Assembly: GCA_948433815.1 (NCBI GenBank)
Contig: CAOJDZ010000046.1
Coordinates: 1 to 6,103 of the forward strand
Direction: 5' to 3'
From: an uncultured Clostridia bacterium
Lineage (GTDB): Bacteria; Bacillota_I; Bacilli_A; RF39; UBA660
DNA: 6,103 bases
Part shown: piece by piece, positions 1-5,374 of the stretch
Numbering within the stretch: position 1 is the first letter of the stretch
Layout: each line of letters starts with the position of its first letter
Position numbers and translations under genes: made by a program
Notes under the pieces: model-generated
What the model was told of the DNA's origin: nothing
The model's database searches: none
Seen by the model: only the letters and a program-made list of their open reading frames with translations

Positions 1-678
1 AACGCTTTTTTTAGTAGGACTTACCTCAATTCTAGAACCCTTAGTACTCATATTAGCAAGACATTTATTAAGAGAAACAACCGCGAATATTCCACCATAC
101 AAAGCAGTAAGTGCTATTAAAGTATAAAATTCTATCATAGTGTAACTTAAATTCTTACTAGAAATATCTTTAACATTTACTTCACTATTCATTTTTTCCA
201 TTACTTCTTTATATATATTAGAAATAAATAAATCCATATTAGCACTAGCATCCATATTATCTTTAAGTTCCAAAGAAACAACACTTACAATTTTTTGATA
301 TTCCAATATCTGATCCACCACATATTTAAAAATAGTCTCATAAACACCATTTTGATTAACAACCACTTTTAATTTATCATCTAAAACTAAATACCCTGTT
401 ATTTTATCTTCACTAATCAAATCATCTGCTTCTTCCAAATTTACATATGAAACATTAAATAAATCATCTAAAGAATTAAACGCATTATTAACTATATCAT
501 TCTTTTCATTTTCAATAATAGCGATATCTATAACATCTAATTTTTCACTATCTTCTATATTAGAAAAAGCCATACTAAAGAGAGTTCCCAAAATAATAGG
601 AAACATAAAAGTCCAAAATATAAGCATCTTATCTTTAAATAAAACCTTTAAAGAATATTTAAAATTATGAATAAACAT
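1..678 (-). CDS. ABC-2 type transporter permease, N-terminal part (runs off left edge)
   Basis: Membrane subunit of an ABC exporter, partner of the ATPase gene just upstream. I translated 226 codons without a stop from the ATG at 678-676; the C-terminal part lies beyond base 1. The layout fits ABC-2 permeases: a short cytoplasmic N-terminus, TM1 at about residues 19-37 (with FPIILG), an extracytoplasmic domain at about 38-182, and TM2 at about 183-201. A cytoplasmic stretch then contains RIEVSPTKK, which resembles the 'R-x-x-V-S-P' element usual after TM2 in this family. The start is set by a TAATG junction in which the A of the ATPase stop is the A of this ATG. AAGGA and AGGG upstream, inside the ATPase gene, can act as ribosome binding sites, so translation is probably coupled. 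The ectodomain has no cysteine. The substrate cannot be told from sequence; lipids, antimicrobial peptides, drugs and sodium are all known for relatives. Confidence 0.85.
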   Translation of the reverse strand, partial: MFIHNFKYSLKVLFKDKMLIFWTFMFPIILGTLFSMAFSNIEDSEKLDVIDIAIIENEKNDIVNNAFNSLDDLFNVSYVNLEEADDLISEDKITGYLVLDDKLKVVVNQNGVYETIFKYVVDQILEYQKIVSVVSLELKDNMDASANMDLFISNIYKEVMEKMNSEVNVKDISSKNLSYTMIEFYTLIALTALYGGIFAVVSLNKCLANMSTKGSRIEVSPTKKSV

Positions 679-1616
679 TAGTCCCTAAGTTCCTTTCCAG
701 TAAGTTCCAAAAATACATCATTTAAAGTAGGCTTAAGTGAATAAAGTTTATCATATTTAATTTTAGACTTATTTAAATAATCAAGTAGTACCACTAAATT
801 ATCTTTACCCTTTTTATACACAATTTCTAAAATACCATTACTATAAATTACATTAATAACATTCTTTAACTTCTCGATTTCCTTTAAATTACGCTCTTTT
901 AAATCACTTATATGAACACTTATCTTTTCTTCTATATTTACAAGTTCTTTTAACTCATCACTAGTTCCACTAGCAATTACTTTTCCTTTATCTAGTATAA
1001 TTATCCTATCACAAAGAATTTCTACTTCTTCCATATAATGAGTAGTATAAATAATAGTCGCACCTTTATCTCTTAACATTTTTATTCCATCTAATATATT
1101 ATTTCTACTCTGTGGGTCAACCGCAACTGTTGGTTCATCTAAAAATATTAATTTAGGTTTATGAGCAATTCCGCATGCTATATTAAGACGTCTTAAAAGT
1201 CCTCCTGATAATTGTTTAGGATAAAACTTTTTAAAATCTTCTAACCCGACTAATTTAATCGCGTCCATTATGTACTCATGTCTCTTCTTTTTATCTTTAA
1301 TATATAATCCACAAAAATAATCTATATTATCATATACATTTAATTCTTCAAAAACAGCAACTTCTTGAAAAATAACTCCAATATTTTGTTTAACATCATA
1401 CGCATCAGGTGTCATTTCTTTTCCAAATATTTTAATAGACCCTTCACTAAAATTTAGTAAAGACAATATCGAATTAATAGTTGTAGATTTGCCACTTCCA
1501 TTAGGACCCAAAAGTCCTACAATTTCTCCTTCATAAACATCAAAAGACAAGTCATCTATTGCCTTAAGTTGTTTATACTCTTTAGTTAAATTTTTAACTT
1601 CAATTATTTTCTTCAT
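678..1616 (-). CDS. ABC-2 type exporter ATP-binding protein
   Basis: Cytoplasmic ATPase of 312 residues that powers the permease downstream. Visible motifs are Walker A GPNGSGKST (37-45), Q-loop Q84, signature LSGGLLRR (136-143), Walker B LIFLDEP (156-162) with catalytic E161, D-loop VAVD (164-167) and H-loop H193. About 95 residues follow the nucleotide-binding domain and end in a segment with KPTLNDVFLELTG, the C-terminal extension typical of the DrrA/NatA-like group of drug, antibiotic and sodium exporters. The signature has Leu where LSGGQ has Gln; relatives often carry Met there, so the protein is probably active. The start at 1616 has AGGAG (1626-1622) five bases upstream. An ATG at 1620 is out of frame and stops after six codons. 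It is the first gene of the operon, behind its own extended -10 promoter. Confidence 0.95.
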   Translation of the reverse strand: MKKIIEVKNLTKEYKQLKAIDDLSFDVYEGEIVGLLGPNGSGKSTTINSILSLLNFSEGSIKIFGKEMTPDAYDVKQNIGVIFQEVAVFEELNVYDNIDYFCGLYIKDKKKRHEYIMDAIKLVGLEDFKKFYPKQLSGGLLRRLNIACGIAHKPKLIFLDEPTVAVDPQSRNNILDGIKMLRDKGATIIYTTHYMEEVEILCDRIIILDKGKVIASGTSDELKELVNIEEKISVHISDLKERNLKEIEKLKNVINVIYSNGILEIVYKKGKDNLVVLLDYLNKSKIKYDKLYSLKPTLNDVFLELTGKELRD

Positions 1617-1621
1617 ACATT

Positions 1622-1647
1622 CTCCTCTAACCTATTTAGTTATACCA
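1622..1647 (-). promoter_or_regulatory. Extended -10 promoter and ribosome binding site of the ABC operon
   Basis: Read on the minus strand, TGGTATAAC (1647-1639) is a TG-N extended -10 with a TATAAC hexamer, five of six to consensus. It is followed after about a dozen bases by GAGGAGA (1627-1621) and the ATPase start at 1616. There is no good -35: the 17-base position falls in the T-tract of the preceding terminator. Transcription would start near 1632, giving a leader of about 16 bases. No experiment supports it. Confidence 0.55.
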
Positions 1648-1654
1648 CAACACG

Positions 1655-1688
1655 AAAAAAAATAACAGCAATTTTTAGTTGCTATTAC
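1655..1688 (-). terminator. Intrinsic terminator of the LtaS-like/ogg/thioredoxin-like operon
   Basis: On the minus strand, GTAATAGCAA (1688-1679), a seven-base loop and TTGCTGTTAT (1671-1662) make a ten-pair stem with two G-T wobbles, followed by seven to eight T (1662-1655). The left arm includes the TAA stop (1687-1685) of the thioredoxin-like gene, so the terminator starts inside the coding end. On the plus strand the same stem is followed by TTTTT (1689-1693), but no plus-strand gene ends here, so a two-way function is not supported. Confidence 0.8.
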
Positions 1689-2377
1689 TTTTTCCTTTTA
1701 GGTCCAAACATTATAAATAAAACTACTAATATTGAAACACATACTACTATAACAAAACCTATTAATAGTAATTCTTTAATATCATATTTATCTGTGAATT
1801 TTTGACCTTGATTTACTTTTATCTCATTAACTTCGTCATTTTCTTCTTTATTTATATCTTGTTCTTTATCTAAATTTTCTTCTTCATTCTTTGAACTATT
1901 TTGTTCATCTATTATATTTTTTACTACATCTATTCTATCACTTTTATTATATTCTTCCATTAAAGCATCTATAATATCTTGCCCTCTACTAGAACCAAAT
2001 CCAATATAATATTTGTCTCCAATTACTATAAAAGGAACTCCACTTTTAGTCACATTAAAATGTTGCATCACCAAAGTTTTCAAATTATCATTTTCTTTAT
2101 TATACCAAACTTCATAACTTACTAAATTAAAATAATCTGAATAATCCTTAACTAAAGTTGTTGAAACAAATTCTAAAAAATCTCTACAGTGACTACATCC
2201 TGAACCTCTAAACAAATAAATATTTACCTTATTTTCCCCATAACTATAATTTGATAAATCATAACTAATATTTTCATCCTTTAAACTTTCTTCCAAATCC
2301 ATAGGTTTAAGTTTATCCGCCATAAAAGTTAAAGGAAAACTAAAAATTAAAACCATCAACAAAATTATTTTTTTCAT
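1685..2377 (-). CDS. Secreted membrane-anchored thioredoxin-fold oxidoreductase (CSHC)
   Basis: Predicted extracytoplasmic thiol-disulfide oxidoreductase of 230 residues. It has an N-terminal signal-like segment (MKK plus hydrophobic residues 4-19) and no lipobox cysteine. A thioredoxin-fold domain covers about 50-142, with active site C61-S-H-C64 after a beta strand (NIYLFRGSG) and a cis-proline loop SGVPFIVIG with P115. A linker very rich in Glu, Asn, Lys and Asp follows (about 143-200), then one TM segment (about 203-224) and a basic tail KRKK. This gives an outside-facing domain tethered by its C-terminus, with the tail inside. The histidine before the second active-site cysteine recalls DsbA's CPHC and may favour oxidation (inference). 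No DsbB- or CcdA-like partner is in the window. The start at 2377 has GAGGTG just upstream. Last gene of its operon; the exact family and substrate are unknown. Confidence 0.85.
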   Translation of the reverse strand: MKKIILLMVLIFSFPLTFMADKLKPMDLEESLKDENISYDLSNYSYGENKVNIYLFRGSGCSHCRDFLEFVSTTLVKDYSDYFNLVSYEVWYNKENDNLKTLVMQHFNVTKSGVPFIVIGDKYYIGFGSSRGQDIIDALMEEYNKSDRIDVVKNIIDEQNSSKNEEENLDKEQDINKEENDEVNEIKVNQGQKFTDKYDIKELLLIGFVIVVCVSILVVLFIMFGPKRKK

Positions 2378-2381
2378 CTTA

Positions 2382-2422
2382 CACCTCTATATAATAATAA
2401 AATATAAAAAGAAATAACACAA
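2382..2422 (-). promoter_or_regulatory. Possible internal promoter and ribosome binding site before the thioredoxin-like gene
   Basis: The 53-base gap after the glycosylase gene holds, on the minus strand, TTGTGT (2422-2417), a 17-base spacer and TATTAT (2399-2394), then GAGGTG (2387-2382) before the start at 2377. The -35 matches consensus only in TTG, and the predicted start site would fall at the ribosome binding site itself, so a promoter here is weak. The region has no convincing terminator, so read-through from the upstream genes is the simpler reading. Confidence 0.3.
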
Positions 2423-2430
2423 GAACTAAC

Positions 2431-3282
2431 TTATAAAGTTGTCTTTTCTTTCTCCTTTTTATTCCTCTCTATATGATAAAAATACTGAATAGCAATACCA
2501 GAATATTCTCCAAAAGCATTTTTCATATACTGACTTATATCCTTTATATTATCTTTAATATCAAAGTTCTCACTAACAAAATGTCTCACCCAAGTATCAA
2601 CAGGAAAAGTATCAAGTCTTCCATAAGCAAATAACAAAATACAACTAGCCACCTTTACTCCGATCCCTTTAATACTAGTAAATTCCTTTAACGCTTCTTC
2701 TGTACTCATCATATCGATTTTTTCTAAAAATAATCTATCTTCATTTAATTTATCTAAAGCATTTCTAATATATGTATCTCTAAAACCCACACCTATACTT
2801 CTTAGTTCTTCTAGTGTTATATCTTTCATCTCTTCATAAGTAGGAAATAAATAATATTCTTCACCTCTAAACGTAACCTTTTTACCATAAAGCCTTGAAA
2901 GTTTATCCACACTCCCTATTATTCTTTTAACATTATTATTTTGACTTATTATATAAGTTATAAACATTTCAAATCTATCTTGATTAAGAATTTTATAACC
3001 TCTTATCTTATCTAAATTATCTAAAAACAAACCATTTTTATCTATAAGTTTTTTATAAATAAATTCATAATCTCTTTCTAAATCTAAATATTTCCTAACT
3101 ACAAGTTCCAAGTCTTCTAACTTATTACTATCAATTATTAAATAACCTTTGTCTTCCTTTATATTTATAACCCTATCGCTTAAAACTATAGTATAAGACC
3201 CGTCACTTTCTAAAGTCATCCTAAAACATTGTCCACTAAAAAGAGTATCATATAAATTAATATTACTAACACTTATTTTCAT
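2431..3282 (-). CDS. ogg: 8-oxoguanine DNA glycosylase, OGG1 type
   Basis: Cytoplasmic base-excision repair enzyme of 283 residues, expected to remove 8-oxoguanine opposite cytosine and nick the strand by beta-elimination. It has the OGG N-terminal domain (about 1-100, with GQCFR at 17-21) and then an HhH-GPD fold. SQNNNVKRI (113-121) matches the SSNNNIARI region of human OGG1. The helix-hairpin-helix IKGIGVKVASC (204-214) holds the Schiff-base lysine K210 (human K249), and PVDTW holds the catalytic aspartate D229 (human D268). There is no C-terminal iron-sulphur cluster, as expected for OGG. Residue 22 is Met where the motif usually has Trp (QxFRW). The start overlaps the upstream stop (TAATG), with AGGAGG 11 bases before it. 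The nearest alternative label, AlkA-type 3-methyladenine glycosylase, fits the N-terminal domain less well. Confidence 0.92.
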   Translation of the reverse strand: MKISVSNINLYDTLFSGQCFRMTLESDGSYTIVLSDRVINIKEDKGYLIIDSNKLEDLELVVRKYLDLERDYEFIYKKLIDKNGLFLDNLDKIRGYKILNQDRFEMFITYIISQNNNVKRIIGSVDKLSRLYGKKVTFRGEEYYLFPTYEEMKDITLEELRSIGVGFRDTYIRNALDKLNEDRLFLEKIDMMSTEEALKEFTSIKGIGVKVASCILLFAYGRLDTFPVDTWVRHFVSENFDIKDNIKDISQYMKNAFGEYSGIAIQYFYHIERNKKEKEKTTL

Positions 3283-3299
3283 TAAATACCGAGCCTCCT
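3282..3299 (-). promoter_or_regulatory. AGGAGG ribosome binding site and TAATG coupling junction for ogg
   Basis: AGGAGG (3299-3294) encodes the two arginines near the C-terminus of the LtaS-like protein and is a full Shine-Dalgarno for the glycosylase. Its spacing of 11 bases is longer than usual. Stop TAA (3284-3282) and start ATG (3282-3280) share one base, which fixes the glycosylase start and suggests translational coupling. Confidence 0.75.
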
Positions 3300-5234
3300 A
3301 TAATAATCAATATATTGTCCATTAGACTTAGACAAAAGTAAACTTGAAATAGTAAATCTCTGATAAACTTCATGATTTATTTTAGAAACATATTCTTCAT
3401 CTATATCATTTTTAAATGGTGTAAAAATTCCTGTTATTGAATTATAACTTCCATTTTCATTAATCCAACTTCTATCACTTAAAATAACAAGCCCTTCATT
3501 ATCACTTAATGCATCTTTTCCCATTAAAAGCCTAGAATCATACTCAATTCCAAATAAATTATAAACAGTAGGAAGAACATCTATACTACTAACATATTTA
3601 CTTACTGTAACGTTTTCCTCCATTTGACTATTATATAGAATTAAACTAGTATGAAATAAATTAAATTTATCACTTCTGTCTTCATCACTTATTTCATTTA
3701 ATTCTTCTGTTTTTAAACCATATGGATAATGATCAGGTGAAATAACTATAACAGTATCGTCTAATTTTCCTAATTCCTCTAATCTGCTTATTAGTCTTTC
3801 TAATGCTTTATCTAATTCTATATTAGCTGCGATATACGCTTTAACATTTTCACTATATGGTAAATCTTTTACTATTTCTCTATTCTTATATGACATACTA
3901 TTTCCTACAAAAGTATAATTTAAATGTCCACTTATAGTCATATAATAAGTCATAAACTTTTCACTATTTATATATTCTTCCATAGTAGCATTTATCATTT
4001 CTAAATCACTCTCAGGCCATATTTTGCAGTTCATTAATTTCTCTAAACCATTCCCACAACCTTTATAAGTATCAAAACCTAGATTTGGATGACTCAAATG
4101 CCTATCATAATATTTATAAGTGTGACCATGATATGCATTAACTGAATTATATCCTAAACCCTTAAATACTTTACCTAAACCATAAGGTAAATAAATATTA
4201 CTACTTGTTGAAAAACTCCATACACCTTCCTTAGGAATTAAACTATTCATAAACATATATTCTCCATCACTTGTACTAACTGTGTATAAAGGTTGATAAT
4301 AATTTTCAAACACAAATCCATTATTAACAAGTTTATATAAAGTAGGAGTTAAATTAGAATCCACTGCCCCTTTATCAAAACCTTCTGCTGTAATATAAAT
4401 TAAATTCTTATCCTTAAAAATACCAGTATAACTATTTTGATTAGTAGGTTTTACACCCTTAAAATATTCATGCATTGATTTAATTGTCTCATCACTTTCA
4501 TTACTAATTAAATTATCAAAATCAATATTAGTTACATTATACTTAATCTCTTCTTCTAAAATAACATCTTTCTCTTTTTCACTAGGATTATACAATTTAT
4601 CAGTAAATCCAAAAAAATATCTTTTTAAATCTAGTATTTCCATCTGCAAAAGTCCAACTTTATTAACAGTTATCATCGGAGCATGTGTTTCATTAAAAAC
4701 TCTATAAAGTGAATAAATACCATTATCATTAAATAAAACAACTCCTATATTAACAAAAAACGAAATAACAAAACATATAATTAAAATTAAAGAATTTTCT
4801 CGCTTTCTTTCAAAACTAAAAATCTTTCCACTAAAAATAATAAATAAAATTATAGGTATAATAATTAATAAAATAACAAAAATATTACTTATTACTTTAT
4901 TAAATATCTCTCCAAAAAAATCTCCAAATACTTGCCCAGTCCCAGCCTTAACACTATAAATTGAAAAAATTGAATCATAAAAAGAATAATATATTATTTG
5001 ACTAATATAAATAAGTCCCAAGAAAATAGACACAATAGAAAAAATTATTCTATTTATTAATACTTTAAAAGAACTAGAAATAATAGTAAATATTAATATA
5101 AAAGGAATACTAAAAAGTATCACTAATAATGTATTTAAACTAAAAATATTATTTAAAATATACCCTTTGTATATAAGTTCTAAATATATTATTAAAAAAG
5201 TAAAATATAAAATTAATGGTAACTTCTTTTTCAT
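3282..5234 (-). CDS. LTA-synthase-family membrane phosphotransferase (sulfatase fold)
   Basis: Predicted membrane enzyme of 650 residues that transfers a phosphoglycerol-like group to a cell-surface polymer or lipid. Five hydrophobic segments (about 5-22, 31-52, 59-84, 115-136, 148-168) precede a linker and an extracytoplasmic alkaline-phosphatase/sulfatase domain (about 277-563), the same plan and length as LtaS. Catalytic residues are visible: E284 in ITAEG, nucleophile T321 in STSDGE, D501-H502 in SPDHYPYG, and H437 in SGHLNY, matching S. aureus E255, T300, D475-H476 and H416. Some substrate-pocket residues differ, so true LTA synthase activity is not assured and no symbol is given. C393 and C403 lie in the outer domain. 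The start at 5234 has AAGGAG seven bases upstream. First gene of an operon with ogg and the CSHC protein, divergent from cysS. Confidence 0.9.
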   Translation of the reverse strand: MKKKLPLILYFTFLIIYLELIYKGYILNNIFSLNTLLVILFSIPFILIFTIISSSFKVLINRIIFSIVSIFLGLIYISQIIYYSFYDSIFSIYSVKAGTGQVFGDFFGEIFNKVISNIFVILLIIIPIILFIIFSGKIFSFERKRENSLILIICFVISFFVNIGVVLFNDNGIYSLYRVFNETHAPMITVNKVGLLQMEILDLKRYFFGFTDKLYNPSEKEKDVILEEEIKYNVTNIDFDNLISNESDETIKSMHEYFKGVKPTNQNSYTGIFKDKNLIYITAEGFDKGAVDSNLTPTLYKLVNNGFVFENYYQPLYTVSTSDGEYMFMNSLIPKEGVWSFSTSSNIYLPYGLGKVFKGLGYNSVNAYHGHTYKYYDRHLSHPNLGFDTYKGCGNGLEKLMNCKIWPESDLEMINATMEEYINSEKFMTYYMTISGHLNYTFVGNSMSYKNREIVKDLPYSENVKAYIAANIELDKALERLISRLEELGKLDDTVIVISPDHYPYGLKTEELNEISDEDRSDKFNLFHTSLILYNSQMEENVTVSKYVSSIDVLPTVYNLFGIEYDSRLLMGKDALSDNEGLVILSDRSWINENGSYNSITGIFTPFKNDIDEEYVSKINHEVYQRFTISSLLLSKSNGQYIDYYRRLGI

Positions 5235-5241
5235 ACTGCAT

Positions 5242-5261
5242 CTCCTTTAATTATTATACCA
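5242..5261 (-). promoter_or_regulatory. Extended -10 promoter and ribosome binding site of the LtaS-like operon
   Basis: On the minus strand, TGGTATAAT (5261-5253) is a perfect extended -10. AAGGAG (5247-5242) follows, then the start at 5234. At 16-18 bases upstream of the -10 there is no TTGACA-like -35. The predicted transcription start is near 5246, which leaves a very short leader reaching into the ribosome binding site, so the true start site may differ by a few bases. Confidence 0.6.
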
Positions 5262-5273
5262 AAAATAATTAAA
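5246..5273. repeat. 10-bp perfect inverted repeat spanning the LtaS-like promoter
   Basis: TTTAATTATT (5246-5255) and AATAATTAAA (5264-5273) are exact reverse complements separated by eight bases. The dyad centre falls between the -10 hexamer and its TG extension, so a protein bound here would block the promoter. It contains only A and T in the arms, so chance is possible in this AT-rich spacer. If transcribed, only one arm would be in the RNA, which favours an operator over a hairpin. Confidence 0.4.
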
Positions 5274-5311
5274 ACTAAAGACATAAAATATACTTTAATG
5301 TTAAATTTTTA

Positions 5312-5341
5312 TATAAGGTATAGTACTAAATTGTTATAAGG
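5312..5341. repeat. TATAAGG direct repeats around a TAGTACTA palindrome
   Basis: TATAAGG occurs at 5312-5318 and 5335-5341, 23 bases apart (about two helical turns). The eight-base palindrome TAGTACTA (5321-5328) lies between them, just upstream of the cysS -10. The copies are short and the region is AT-rich; a role as a regulator site is only a suggestion. Confidence 0.25.
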
Positions 5342-5343
5342 CG

Positions 5344-5368
5344 TGATATAATGTAAATATGAAGGAGG
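5344..5368 (+). promoter_or_regulatory. Extended -10 promoter and ribosome binding site of cysS
   Basis: TGATATAAT (5344-5352) is a TG-N extended -10 with a perfect hexamer. The 17-base -35 position reads TACTAA, a poor match. AAGGAGG (5362-5368) lies six bases before the ATG at 5375. With transcription starting near 5359, the leader is about 16 bases, too short for a T-box riboswitch. An ATG at 5359 is out of frame with cysS. Confidence 0.65.
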
Positions 5369-5374
5369 AAAGCT

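Noticed and set aside
1196..1205. AGGAGG inside the ATPase gene on the minus strand
   Set aside because: It encodes the Gly-Gly of the ABC signature LSGG and has no start codon at a suitable distance.
1600..1620. Out-of-frame ATG four bases before the ATPase start
   Set aside because: Only one base from the Shine-Dalgarno and stops after six codons; no sign of function.
1662..1700. Two-way terminator reading on the plus strand
   Set aside because: The T-run on that strand is the complement of lysine codons at the end of the thioredoxin-like gene, and no plus-strand gene ends here.
2424..2450. Short hairpin AACTT/AAGTT at the end of ogg as a terminator
   Set aside because: Only five A/T-rich pairs with a three-base loop and no continuous T-tract after it.
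5149..5241. Out-of-frame ATG directly after AAGGAG, opening a 30-codon frame overlapping the LtaS-like gene
   Set aside because: The ATG touches the Shine-Dalgarno with no spacing, the peptide has no recognisable features, and the ATG at 5234 has ideal spacing and encodes the family protein.
5235..5374. T-box or other riboswitch before cysS or the LtaS-like gene
   Set aside because: The spacer is 140 bases for two divergent promoters, predicted leaders are under 20 bases, and no T-box or terminator-antiterminator structure is seen.
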